Shown one piece after another: positions 25,441-37,344 of a DNA stretch of 64,000 bases. The notes under the pieces are model-generated. The model was not told the origin of the DNA. It searched no databases and saw only the letters and a list, made by a program, of their open reading frames with translations. Both the position numbers and the translations under genes were made by a program. Where the stretch lies: positions 2,777,001-2,841,000 of the forward strand of contig NC_061790.1 in assembly GCF_022458985.1 (NCBI RefSeq), written 5' to 3'. Origin of the DNA: Mugil cephalus (Eukaryota; Chordata; Actinopteri; Mugiliformes; Mugilidae). Position 1 is the stretch's first letter, and each line of letters begins with the position of its first letter.

Positions 25441-25461
25441 CCACAAAGAGGAGGAGACATC

Positions 25462-25474
25462 AAAGAGGAAGTAG
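25462..25474 (+). promoter_or_regulatory. PU.1-like site of gene C
   Basis: AAAGAGGAAGTAG, identical to the site of gene B. The promoter block is intact although the gene behind it is lost. Confidence 0.4.
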
Positions 25475-25563
25475 AGGCTACATTTGTCCTCATGAGACAC
25501 TAGTACAGAGACTGAGACAGTTCAGAGCGCGGAAAAACAACGGTTGAGTTCAGATCATTTAAA

Positions 25564-25597
25564 ATGTCTCTGTTCCTGATACTGATGCTGCCATTAG
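25564..25597 (+). pseudogene. Ig-V receptor C: orphan leader exon of a deleted class II gene
   Basis: The 5' block, ATG, leader [11 protein letters not shown] and GTAAGG donor are intact and match E, F and G. The first intron is cut at about 25790, and the text jumps to sequence that follows the 3' end of gene E (37605 onward). V, stalk, membrane and tail exons are absent. Its position in the alternating order and its flank show that it was a class II gene. A transcript could splice from this leader into the V exon of D, since the phases agree. Confidence 0.8.
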
Positions 25598-25794
25598 GTA
25601 AGGAAACATACAACATGCTTTAAAAACTAACTATGTATTGATATTACTAATGAAAACTGTGAAGTAACGTTAATTTACTAAAATGTTCAATTTTAGTGTT
25701 TGTGTTTAACACGGTGAGTTCAGAGTTTTCTTCAAACATGGATCTAAAATGAAGTAGAAACAGAAAAGCTGAACTCATAACTGAACTTATAAAT

Positions 25795-26765
25795 TCAACT
25801 TTTCCCCAAATTAATTTTCCGCAGTTTTCATTTGATTAATGCAATTTCCTCTATAGACACTTCTTGTAGTGTAGTTGTTGATGCCTGATGATTCGTCTCT
25901 GTTTCCGCTCAGTGGGGAGCAGGTGAGATGTCCCTCCTGCAGGGTTGTGGACTGGTGAACTGCTTCAGTTTGGTCAGTGGGGCTTTAAGTTCAGGGTCTC
26001 AGAGGATTCTCATTGGCTGATTTGAAGAGGGGCGGGGCAGGTCTCGCTAGCTCGGCTAACGTAGTAATGTAACATACCAGTATCTAAGTCACATTTCATT
26101 CATTCATTGCATCATGAATCAAGTTGACCACCTGACTAAACAAATATCTAACAGGATCAAATTATCCAAAAGGTCAAAGGTCAGAGTTTGATCTCTTCCA
26201 GAGTGTTAGCTATATTAAATCACTGAGTAAAGAGGTGATGTTGAGCTCTTTTATTGGATGAGCTTGTTGTCAGTGTATAACCTGTGACTGTATATAAACA
26301 TCCATGTTAGGGTGAGTGGAGCTGAGGCAGTTAGCAAACTGTGATGACACCCACCTGCCACTCAAAGCAGCCACACCTTTAATTATTCATAAGTTTAAGT
26401 CTTTACATACCAGACAGTAAACATGTTCATCTTGGTGTAAAGTAGGGACATTTTAACATGGAGGTCAATGGGGATTGGTTTTGAACACCTCAAGTGGTCA
26501 TTCAAGGAACTGCTCAGCTTTTAGAACTTCCACATTGACTTCATCCTTCATCCCTGATGGTTGTAGATTAGATAGGACAGGACATTGTGTCTCAGCACTG
26601 CACATGGACAGTCCCTGCATATTCATGTACTGATATCTATTTATAGAGAAGGAGCTGAAGTGGATTTAGGTTGTTGTTGGGTTTGTTTTCATATGTCTTA
26701 TAGTTTGTGTCTATTCCCATGAGAATTGAGTTATTGTGGAACCAGTGAAGCAATGGGTCACAAAC
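25795..26765. repeat. Segment duplicated from the 3' flank of a class II gene (matches 37605-38530)
   Basis: Begins CCCCAAATTAATTTTCCGCA in both places and continues for about 0.95 kb with few differences, up to the 5' flank of genes D and F. It contains a dispersed repeat (CTGTATATAAACATCCATGT) and no gene. Confidence 0.9.
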
Positions 26766-27099
26766 CCACCGAACAAAGCCCAGTGTATATTTGTTCATTA
26801 GTGGTCAACACCTCCACATCTCTACTGCTGCAGTTGTAGCCACAATCTCACTAAAACACTTCCTACTCAGTTCTGAGAAAAATGACTCTGAGAAATAGTC
26901 AACAGGTCTCTGACCACTTCATCTGACAATGAAGTATCGTTATTTTGTTATTTTTATTGGAATATGTCTCCAGGTCACCATATTAAAACCTGTAACGTAG
27001 ACATGATTTAGTTTTCTATTTTTGTATCAAATATCCTTTAGTAGAAATGAATGAGATCGGCCTACATTAACACTGATGCCACAAAGAGGAGGAGACGTC

Positions 27100-27112
27100 A
27101 AAGAGGAAGTAG
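27100..27112 (+). promoter_or_regulatory. PU.1-like site of gene D
   Basis: AAAGAGGAAGTAG about 100 bp before the ATG of gene D. Confidence 0.45.
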
Positions 27113-27212
27113 AGGCGACATTTGTCCTCATGAGACACTAGTACAGAGACTGAGAGAGTTCAGAGCGTGAGAAGAAGACGGAAGAACAACGGTTGATTTC
27201 AGATCATTTAAA

Positions 27213-30200
27213 ATGTCTCTGTTCTTGATACTGATGCTGCCATTAGGTAAGGAAACATATAACATGCTTTAGACACTAACTTTGTATTGATATTACTAAT
27301 GTAAACTGTGAAGTAACGTTAATTTACTAAAATGGTCAATTTTACTGTTTGTGTTTAACACGGTGAGTTCAGAGTTTTCTTCAAACATGGATCTAAAATG
27401 AAGTAGAAACAGAAAAGCTCAACTTTTGACTAAGTTTATTTTTTGTTTTTCTCTCATTTTCTCAACAGCAGTAACTCAAGTTTCCACCATCACTTTCAGA
27501 GTTGGAGATGACGTCACTCTGCCTTGTGACAATATAAAAGATCTGAATGATGAATGTTTCAGTACTACCTGGATCTTCAGTGGTTCAGGAAGGTCGTCAA
27601 CGTCAACGTTGTTTGAACATGGGAAGATTCACAAAGATGCTGGATCTAAATCAAACAGACTGAGTGTTACAACAAACTGTTTACTGGTTATAAAGAAGGT
27701 CACAGTTGAGGATGATGGTCGTTACACCTGCAGACAGTTCAATAAATCAGGACGACAAGTTACAGACTCTGGTGTTGATCTTTCTGTTACCAGTGAGTAT
27801 TTCCATCATAATGATTTTATTAGATTCTATTTAAATGTGACAATAATTATGGTTACAGTGAGGAAGTTTAACATGAAGCCACTGATACAGTTACATCATG
27901 TTTCTCTGTGTTGACACATGGTTTCAGATCACATCACCTTTTATTGATATAGTTTCTATAAATGAGAACATGTGATATCTTCTTATTGAACAGTTTGTTG
28001 GGTTTTGCTGTGTTTTAGAAAAAGAAAAAACACCACCACCACCAACAACAACAACGATGAAAGCTGCAACAACAACAAAGACAGTAGCAACATCATCTAA
28101 AACTCCATCACCTCCACCTCCAACAACAACTAAAATGGCAATGACACACAACAACACACCTGATCAACCATCAACAACAGTCACAGGTGAGTCTGGCTCC
28201 AACACAACCACTGGTAAATCCACCACAGTAACACATGTAGAAATAAATAAATACATGTGTGAATGAACAACAACTTTCACTAAGGTAGTTCTAGGCAGAA
28301 CGGGTCCAACCTTTTACGAGCAAGGTGTACCTAATAAAGTGGCTGGTGAGTGTACATCCATTGACTGAGGGCGAGTAAAGTAATAAAAACTATGAAAGAC
28401 TGATCTTCATCTTTCTCATATGTAACTTGAGGGTTCTGCTGCTGAGCTGCTGCCTCTGAGATCAGTCACTGAGCAGACTCTGTTCCCTTTCACACGTCCT
28501 CCAGTTTCCCTGGACTCACCTGCACCTCTATCACAATAAAAACCAACAATCTGTAAGACTTTAGCCTATTTGACATGGAAAACATATCGTGACCAAACCA
28601 ATTAAGATATTTACAATGGCAATATATTCAGTCTTATTCCATATAAATTTCATTAACCTTCAGTTGTGTGCTTTGTTTACTATCTGACCTTTCATAATAA
28701 AATAATAAAAAGTATACATACGATTATGTCAGGGCATTTTTCATAGAGACAATGTCTACACCACATTACATCACTTCATTATATTAATTGTAATAATATT
28801 CACTCAATGAACAATCAAACCTGCCCACTCTAGACCTGTGATGGACTCATGGCTGCTGTTTGGTGCTGCTGCATCTTGGTTCTGACGGTCTACAAGACAA
28901 AGTTGCTTTTTGTTCAACGTTTTACCCAGTTTATTATCATCATTTCACAAAGATGCTGGATCTAAATCAAACAGACTGAGTGTTACAACAAACTGTTAAC
29001 AAGTTATAAAGAAAGTCACAGATGAGGATGATGGTCTTTACACCTGCAGACAGTTCATATCAGGACGACAATACACAGACTCTGAGGTTCATCTGTCTGT
29101 TAGTAACAGTGAGTATTTCCATCATAATGATTTTATTAGATTCTATTTAAATGTGACAATAATTGTGGTTACAGTGAGGAAGTTTAACATGAAGCCACTG
29201 ATACAGTTACATCATGTTTCTCTGTGTTGACACATGGTTTCAGATCACATCACCTTTTATTGATATAGTTTCTATAGATGAGAACATGTGATATCTTCTT
29301 ATTGAACAGTTTGTTGGGTTTTACTGTGTTTTAGAAGAGGACACAACAACAACAATGATAAAAGCTACAATGACCACAAAGATAGTGGCAACATCATCTA
29401 AAACTCCATCAACAGTCACAGGTGAGTCTGGCTCCAACTGAACCACAGGTAAATCCACCACAGTAACACATGTAGAAATAAATAAATACATGTCTGAATG
29501 AACAACATCTTTAAAACATTGACATTAACGACAGTTAGTTCTCAGTCAGTCTCAATTAGTGAGTTCACACTTTTTTTATTCCTCACGTTTCTGTCCACGT
29601 GTCGACTGCACAACTGAAAAACATCAGACCATTAACATAAGAAACTATAGAAAGAAGAGATACGTCATATTTAGGGTCTGTGCTGGAGTGGGACTCATTT
29701 TTAGTTCTGGAGTTTCATCAGACTGACCAAATTTACATCATAACTCATCACATTTAAATTGTGTATTAATAAGTTTATTTGAAATAATTCCAATTCACTG
29801 TAAGAAGTGGTAGGTTCCCACCGTAGATTTATCATTAGGTGCATATTTATAATATAACTCTTTGAAACATCAGTTTCCAAAAAATTCAAAAAACAATAAA
29901 TAAAATATCAAACATCAAATTTGAATAAAAAATAAATATACTGAGGGCGAGTAAAGTAATAAAAACTATGAAAGACTGATCTTCATCTTTCTCATATGTA
30001 ACTTGAGGGTTCTGCTGCTGATCTGCTGCCTCTGAGATCAGTCCCTGAGCAGACTCTGTTCCCTTTCACACTTCCTCCAGTTTCCCTGGACTCACCTGCA
30101 CCTCTATCACAATAAAAACCAACAATCTGTAAGACTTTAGTCTATTTGACATGGAAAACATGTTGTGACCAAACCAATTAAGATATTTACAATGGCAAAA

Positions 30201-32265
30201 TATTCAGTCTTATTCCATGTTGTCAGGAATGTGTGAGTTGAGGTGAGGACCCATAGTAGGACCACAAAGGTTCCACAAAAGGTATTTAATAATTTACAAA
30301 AAGCGCTGCGTAAGGCAGGTAAATCCAAAATCCAAAAACCAAAAGAATCATGGGCATGGCATAGAGACAAGGAACTAAGGGAAGGCAGGGCTGTAAGTAG
30401 AGAGGAGGGCTGAGGGATGACAAGACGCAGGTGAGACAGGTCAGGATGATGACACCAGGAGAAACCAATTAACAATCAAGAGACACAGAAGGAACACAGA
30501 CAGGAAATCATGAACTTAACAAAATAAAACAGGAAACACAACATGACACAGACAAACATAACAAAACCACAAGGAGGCACAACAGACAGGAAACTAAGAA
30601 ACTTGACAAAATAAAACAGGAAACTCCTGAACATGATTCACAAAATAAATGAAAAATAAAAGCCCACCCTGCAGCACTTTTCATTATATTAATTGTAATA
30701 ATATTCACTCAATGAACAATCCTACCTGCCCACTCTAGACCTGTGATGGACTCATGGCTGCGGTTTGTGTCATGGTCCTGCCGTTCCCTGTGCTTCCAGT
30801 TCCTTGTTTTTGTTCTCTCCCTCTGTTTCTGTCTCTCTGTCATGTCATTAGACTCACCTGGGCAGGAGACTGGTGGGAGCACCCGACCCAGCTGCAGCTA
30901 ATCCTAGTCAAGCGCAGTATAAAGCGATTGCCGTGGCTTCCCTCCAGTGCCAGATGAATCTGCTTCACTCATTCTGTCCAGAGCTTAGTCATCACCTACA
31001 ACAAGATGGCAAAACATTTTGTCGAGAGCTTCTTTTCACTCCTTGTGTTTTTCCTCCTTTTCTTCAGTGCCTCCTCAGAAGAGCCGGTCTCCTGCCCAGC
31101 CAGCCGCTTTGTGTTTTCTTAGCCTGGAGTTTCCAATGCTTTTGGTGCTCCTGTTTGCCCCTTTTGGCTTTTGTACGCTTTGCATGACTTTTTGTATTAA
31201 GCTTGTTCTTATTGACAACCTCCAGATAAAACGGGCATCACAGCTACTGCATCTCTGTTCTGAGGGTCTACAAGACAAAGTTTCCCAGTTATGTGACGTC
31301 ACATCTTCATGTAATTTAAATGATGTAACGTTAGGTTGGGCAGCTATGTTACAACGCCACACAACACACACACTTTTCTGTATCAGTTTCCAGTGTCTTT
31401 CTCTTTTTTATTTGTGCTTTTTCTGCGCCACCCTTACTCTTTTTAGTTTCCATTGTGTTAACGGTCGGATGCACTTCTGGGGCTGGAGCCAGGCTACAAA
31501 AACCATTGGGACATGTTATGTCAGACTGCATTTAAAAAGCGTATATATATATATATATATACTGCCCAGGGGCAGTGGTAAAAGTATATGTAATACCTAC
31601 GCAGTAACATGAATGAACACAGGCCCAAAATAAATAGGGAATTGTCCATGTCCTCCTGATTAGCTCCTGAGGGCCCGCTGGTCACCATAGTCTGGTAGAA
31701 CATGTTCTAAATGACCTTATCCTCCTGAGGAAATAGAGACGGCTCTGATCTCTTTTTCTATACTGAGTCTATGTTATAGTGTCTGAACTAACGCCCTGTT
31801 TCATGTCTTGATCTCTCTGAAGGTTTTTGGAGCTGGTTCATCATTGTTTCTGTGGGTTGGGCAGCAATCACACTAACTGTTGTGTCGGTCAACATATGGA
31901 CGAGAACTAAAGGTGAAACATTAACAGATGAAACTTTGAGAAACGAGACATGAAGACTAAAGTAGAATTCCTCTTTTGTGTTTTTCAGGTTACAAAGGTC
32001 ATAGTGGAGCGATGGTGAGTTTAAAACCGAAACATTAAATGTTGATGTGAAAAGACAAATGGATTTCTTCTTCAATATAAACTTTTATTTTGTTATTGCA
32101 GATTTTGTTTTTCAGAGATAAATCGCAGACTGAGAGATGTTTCTGTTCTGTTGACTTGCTGTGTTTTCACAGGTGTACATCAATGAAGATGAAGGTGTAG
32201 TGAACTATGAAAATACCAAAGACCTTTCTGCTCCTGTTAGAGTCCACAGGTCAACACATCAATAG
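27213..32265 (+). CDS. Ig-V receptor D, class I, ITIM lost (244 aa)
   Basis: Exons: leader 27213-27246, V domain 27469-27792, stalk 28019-28186, membrane 31823-31912, link 31989-32014, tail 32173-32265 ending TAG; 735 nt, open and in phase. The V domain carries Cys in LPC, DEC, TNC and YTC-RQF. The stalk is rich in Thr and Pro (KEKTPPPPTTTT, SPPPPTTTTK), suiting O-glycosylation. A second in-frame donor 45 bp downstream (ACTG|GTAAAT) could lengthen it. The membrane exon reads FWSWFIIVSVGWAAITLTVV. The tail motif is V-N-Y-E-N-T, so the ITIM +3 position is lost while YxN remains. Intron 3 (3.6 kb) holds a dead V exon, a spare stalk exon and repeats. Closest relative in the window is F. Confidence 0.83.
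28321..28356. repeat. Single end of the TIR element of gene E
   Basis: GGTGTACCTAATAAAGTGGC followed by TGGTGAGTG matches the right end of the MITE at 36475-36964. The other end is missing. The same stub occurs at about 40066-40099 in gene F. Confidence 0.65.
28370..28560 (-). other. Unidentified block, copy 1 (also 29940-30125 and 40100-40290)
   Basis: The minus strand of the 40-kb copy reads an open segment containing EDVLKGTESAQGLISEAAAQ and VTYEKDEDQSFIVF. This copy has a TGA within the same segment. Not recognised. Confidence 0.4.
28946..29421 (+). pseudogene. Dead V exon plus class II stalk exon inside intron 3 of D
   Basis: The 3' half of a V exon (28946-29108) starts at HKDAGSKSNRL, has a TAA at 28997-28999 just after TTNC, and ends in YTC-RQFISGRQ with a good donor. 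Then comes an 87-nt stalk exon (29335-29421) almost identical to that of gene G. Both lie between direct repeats (28370-28620 and 29940-30200), so a class II fragment was captured by duplication. The stalk exon is still phase 1 to 1 and could be spliced into D. Confidence 0.8.
29422..31750. repeat. Repeat-rich part of intron 3 of D (30150-31750 matches 40320-42010)
   Basis: The segment from 30220 contains TGTCAGGAATGTGTGAG, many ACAGGAAA units, then TGCCGTTCCCTGTGCTTCC and a CT-rich tract. These resemble terminal parts of non-autonomous teleost elements. Open frames of 60-200 residues here (for example 31019-31612) are low-complexity translations that differ between the two copies. A (TA)n tract lies near 31547-31561. 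Confidence 0.6.
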
Positions 32266-34560
32266 TGATATTATGTGTTAGAATATCATTTATTGTTCCA
32301 TCGGGGCCAGAAATTTGTCTTTGTGTCAACAGTAAAAACAATAAACCAGAAATATGTTCTGTACAAAAAAGAAAATATATTTACTGTAGATAAAGTCAAT
32401 CTTTTCACTGTATGTAGTTGGTTGTTTTCAGTGTTTTTCTCAACAACTTTATGGTAAAATATCAGATTAAATAAATAAAATAAATAAATTGTTCTACTGC
32501 CTCCTAGTGGACAAAGAACCCATCTACATCACATGCAGCTTGACTTCATTTTGACTTGTTGCACGAATGTTTGCCTTTTTTCCTTGCTTTTTTTTGTCTT
32601 TTGTGTATTTGTGTGTATGTCACAGACTAAGAGGTGACCATGAAAGTGCATAGAAACCCACTCTGTGTGTGAATCATTGCATGTGTATATGCACAAACTA
32701 GCATGACAGGAAGTTCTGGATCATTGTTTGTGTCGTGGACTCACTGTGTCATGTTAGTCTTTTAGGTTACAAATATACGAAACATGTCTTTCATGTAGAT
32801 CACTAGACCAGTCAAGATAACTGTATAATTAGTGGCAGCTCCATGGAAAGACACAACTGATGATTGGCTGCTAATATGTAAAGTGTGACATGTCAACACA
32901 TTTTCATCATTAATATTATCATGGATGCAAAGAAATGAATGCATTTGTTTTGTATTAATATATAACCTGTTGTAAATATATGTCTATAGTTTAATAAAAG
33001 GAAAGATATTGAAAAAAATGTGGTTTTACCTGTTTCTCAGTTCGCTCTCAAATGTAATGCCAAATGTGACCATCTGTCCATGGCGGCGCTGTTTCATAAG
33101 ATTCTCTCCTGTTTCAGACTGAGCTGCTTTGATCTCAGCTTCATCACTGATTGCACAAGCTCTGACTTTAACTTACACTCACTATCAAAGTGTTTGTTAG
33201 ATTTATAGGATTTTTTTTAGTAGAGTGGGTCCATAAATGATAATAAATTTTACTTGATTAATCAGTGACTTGTGTTAAGATTAATTCTGAAATGACTCAA
33301 TTCAAAATAAATTCTGCTATTGTTCTTCACATATTTCATGATTTTATACAACACTTTTATCCAAAACACTGTTCAATTCAAACACACATGCAGTGACTAT
33401 CAGGAGCAACGTTCACTGTGTTCTGCCGCCCCCCAGTGGACAAATAAAATCTCTACATCACATGCAGTTTGGTATCAGGGCTAATAGTCACAGCTCCTCT
33501 GAAGCTAACCACTGCAACAGGAAGTAGTTAAATACTTAGTCCTGCAGCTACAAGGGAGTAAAACTACACTCACTCATTTAGAACAGACAGGAAGTAGCAG
33601 TGTTTTAAATTTCCTGATTGAACTTATCTCCAAGCTCCAAATAACATGTTTGATGTTGTACATTTTGTGTGTAGCTCAGCACAGGTTCAATCCGGAAGAT
33701 GAATAAGATCTCGTCAACACTGACACCACAACCTCTGAGCCAATCATCTAACTGCTGTTATTTTTAACTGGTTCCTTTTTTTTTATTGGTGCTTAAGTGT
33801 CTAATGCAACAGTAACACAAAACAGATGTATTTATCTATTTGTTGGTTTAAAAACATTGTCACATCAGGAGAAGGATATATACAAATAAATTGAGGCTGA
33901 TGTGATGTTTCCATCTATGTGCAGCAATAAAAGAGTTGAATAACTCTGAGTCTGATGTCGTCTGTCTGTTCTCATGAGCCTTGTGTCGTTCTGTGGTCAC
34001 GTTGTCACATCTAGAGACTAAAGCCTCCACAGCTCTGCTGCTGCTGTTGTAGCCACATTCTCACTGAAACACTTCCCTCTCAGTTTTTGCAACAAAGCCG
34101 CAATGATGAACCAGCAGGTTACAAACCCCTTAGAGATAACATGAGAATACACAAATATGTGATCTGTTCACAACTCAACCTTTTCATTTTACACAGGTGC
34201 CAACATTAAAAAGTGTCTGTATGATTCTCTGTCAATTCAAAATAGTTCATTTCTAGTTGACATCAATGTGTGAACAAAGCCCAGTTATATTTGTTCATTT
34301 GTGGTCAACACCTCCACATCTCTACTGCTGCAGTTGTAGCCACATTCTCACTAAAACACTTCCTACTCAGTTCTGAGAAAAATGACTCTGAGAAAAAGTT
34401 GACAAGTGTCTGATCATTATTTTGTTATTTTATCGTAATATGTCTCCAGGTCACCATATTAAAACCTGTAACATAGACATGATTTAGTTTTCTATTTTCA
34501 TATCAAATATCCTTTAGTAGAAATGAATGAGATCCGCCTACATTAACACTGAAGACACAA
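32266..34560. other. Spacer between D and E
   Basis: No gene. 3' UTR-like text follows D (AATAAA at about 32340). The flank shared with B and F runs through 33060-33560 (TGGCGGCGCTGTTTCA, CTGCCGCCCCCCAGTGGACA), then the conserved 5' block of gene E begins near 34300. Confidence 0.6.
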
Positions 34561-34575
34561 AGAGGAGGAGACATC

Positions 34576-34588
34576 AAAGAGGAAGTAG
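34576..34588 (+). promoter_or_regulatory. PU.1-like site of gene E
   Basis: AAAGAGGAAGTAG about 100 bp before the ATG of gene E. Confidence 0.45.
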
Positions 34589-34688
34589 AGGAAACATTTG
34601 TCCTCATGAGACACTAGTACAGAGACTGAGAGAGTTCAGAGCGCGAGAAGAAGACGGAAGAACAACGGTTGAGTTCAGATCATTTAAA

Positions 34689-37344
34689 ATGTCTCTGTTC
34701 CTGATACTGATGCTGCCATTAGGTAAGGAAACATATAACATGCTTTAAAAACTAACTGTATTGATATTACTAATGAAAACTGTGAAGTAACATTAATTTA
34801 CTCAAATGGTCAATTTTACTGTTTGTGTTTAACACGGAGAATTCAGAGTTTTCTTCAAACATGGATCTAAAATGAAGTAGAAACAGAAAAGCCGAACTTT
34901 TGACTAAGTTTATTTTTTTGTTTTTCTCTGATTTTCTCAACAGCAGTAACTCATGTTTCCACCATCACTGTCAGAGTTGGAGATGACGTCACTCTGCCTT
35001 GTGACAAAATAAAAGATCTGAATGATGAATGTAACAGTACTACCTGGCTCTTCAGTGGTTCAAGAAATACATCAACACTGTTTGAATATGGGAAGATTCT
35101 CAAAGACGTTGGATCTAAATCAAACAGACTGAGTGTTACATCAAACTGTTTACTGGTTATAAAGAATGTCACAGATGAGGATGATGGTCGTTACACCTGC
35201 AGACAGTTCGATAAATCAGGACGACAAGTTACAGACTCTGGTGTTGATCTGTCTGTTAACAGTGAGTATTTCCATCATAATGATTTTATTAGATTCTATT
35301 TAAATGTGACAATAATTGTGGTTACAATGAGGAAGTTTAACGTGAAGCCACTGATACATCATGTTTCTCTGTGTTGACACATGGTTTCAGATCACATCAC
35401 CTTTTATTGATATAGTTTCTATAGATGAGAACATGTGTTATTTTCTCATTGAACAGTTTGTTGGTTTTTACTGTGTTTTAGATGAAACAACAACAACAAT
35501 ATCAACAACAACAAAGAAGAAAGCTGCTGCGACCACAAAGACAGTAGCAACATCATCTAAAACTCAATCACCTCCACCTCCAATAACAACTAAAATGGCA
35601 ACGACACACAACAACACACCTGATCAACCATCAACAACAGTCACAGATGAGTCTGGCTCCAACACAACCACGGGTAAATCCACCACAGTAACACATGTAG
35701 AAATAAATAAATACATGTGTGAATGAACAACAACTTTAAAACATTGACATTAATGACAGTTAGTTCTCAGTCAGTCTCAATTAGTGAGTTCACAGTTTTT
35801 TATTCCTCACGTTTCTGTCCATCTGTCCATTTCTGTTTCTGTGTGTTATATTTAGGGATAAATAGTTACATATATTTTGATGTTTAATTTAATGTTTTTT
35901 GATTGATTTTCCAGTTACTGTGACCGTTGTAGCTGTGATTTTAGCAGCTTTCATAATAACTGTCGTAGCTGTCGTCAGATGGAAGAAAACCAAAGGTCAG
36001 AACATTCACAGATTAAACCTTTAAAGTTTCTTCAGTTTTCTGTGTGAACTCTCTTTTTGTCTTTTCAGGAAACAGAACACAGACGAATGAAAACACTGTG
36101 AGTCTCTAAACTGAATCTTCAAATATTTGTTTTTGGCATCACTTTGTTTTTAGGTTTCCACTGCTGGAACTAGAAAACTATAACTAGAATATGTTTGTCC
36201 AGGAACTGAATGTAAAGCCTGAAGGGATTCGACCTGCTCCAGAAACCAGTCGGCTAGACACGGTTAGAAGTTGATCTTTTCTTATTTTATAAATGTTTGT
36301 TCTCCAACATGGAGCTGAGTCTTGTTTTCCTCTCCTCCCTTGTGTGTTTAGTCCCTCATTAGTATCACCTTTGTCTTGTTTGTCTCCCTCTGTCTTTGTC
36401 AATTTCTCTCAGTGCCAGTAGGGGGAGACAGAACTAATGTACTGTTGCTGTAACTAAAAGAAAGACCACAATTACTCTCACCGGCCACTTTATTAGGTAC
36501 ACCTTGCTAATGAAAGGTTAAACTCCCTTTTGCCTTCAGACCTGCCTTAATTTTTGATGCCACACTTTCAAAAAGATGTTGGAAACACTTTCATCTCCAA
36601 CCAGTCTGCCCATTCTCCTCTAACCTCTCACATCAACAAGTTATTTTCATCCACATAACTGCTGCTCACTGGATATTTTCTCTTTTTTGGACCATTCTCT
36701 GTAAACCCTAGAGATGGTTGTGTGTGAAAATCCCAATAGATCAGCAGTTTCTGAAATACTCAGACCAACAACCAGACCACGTTCAAAGTCACTTAAATCC
36801 CCTTTCTTCCTCATTCTGATGCTCAGTTTGAACTTCAGCGAGTTGTCTTGATCACCTCCATATGTCTAAATGGATTGAATTGTAGCCATGTGATTGGCTG
36901 ATTAGCTGTTTGTGTTAACAAGCAATTGAACGGGTGTACCTAATAAAGTGGCCAGTGAGTGTACATAAAGACACTAAATTAACTTGGGATTTAAAACTCT
37001 TATTAGTTCAATCAAAGTACTGATTATATTGAATATCGTTGTTGCTGTCCATCTTCACTGTGTAGGCTGATGCTGCAGATGATGTTTACTACTCCTCCAT
37101 CAGCTACATCAAGGACACCAACAGTAAAGCCAGGGTAAGCTCTCTGATTGGTTATTACCGGTCTGAAAAAATGAATTCTCCAATGAATGAACCCTGACTT
37201 CTAATTTTGTTTGTTTCTCTGGTCTCACTCGTTCAGGATAAGTCTAATGAAGGTGATTTAGGTGCCTACAGCACTGTCAAAGCTCCGTCCACTTCAGTTG
37301 CAGCCTCCACTGATTCCAACTGCTTGTACTCCACCATCACATGA
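34689..37344 (+). CDS. Ig-V receptor E, class II ITIM tail (296 aa)
   Basis: Exons: leader 34689-34722, V domain 34944-35261, stalk 35482-35673, membrane 35915-35995, 36069-36097, 36203-36262, 37066-37134, 37237-37344 ending TGA; 891 nt, open throughout. The V domain has the four family cysteines, TTW and YTC-RQF, with an N-glycosylation sequon NST after the second Cys. The stalk is Thr/Pro-rich. Its usual donor CAG|GTGAGT has become CAGATGAGT, so I extend it 45 bp to ACGG|GTAAAT, which keeps phase. The class II membrane segment is VTVTVVAVILAAFIITVVAV. The tail has an ITIM (V-Y-Y-S-S-I) and two near misses (G-A-Y-S-T-V, C-L-Y-S-T-I). Likely inhibitory through SHP phosphatases if expressed. 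A MITE lies in intron 6. Confidence 0.83.
36475..36964. mobile_element. MITE with terminal inverted repeats
   Basis: The left end ACCGGCCACTTTATTAGGTA is mirrored at the right end as TACCTAATAAAGTGGCCAGT. About 27 of the terminal 30 positions pair. No coding frame, about 490 bp, in an intron of gene E and absent from gene G at that place. Confidence 0.8.

Noticed and set aside
30137-31612. Long frames on both strands (also 40305-41879)
   Set aside because: They lie in repeat blocks shared by introns of D and F, are low in complexity and change length between copies.
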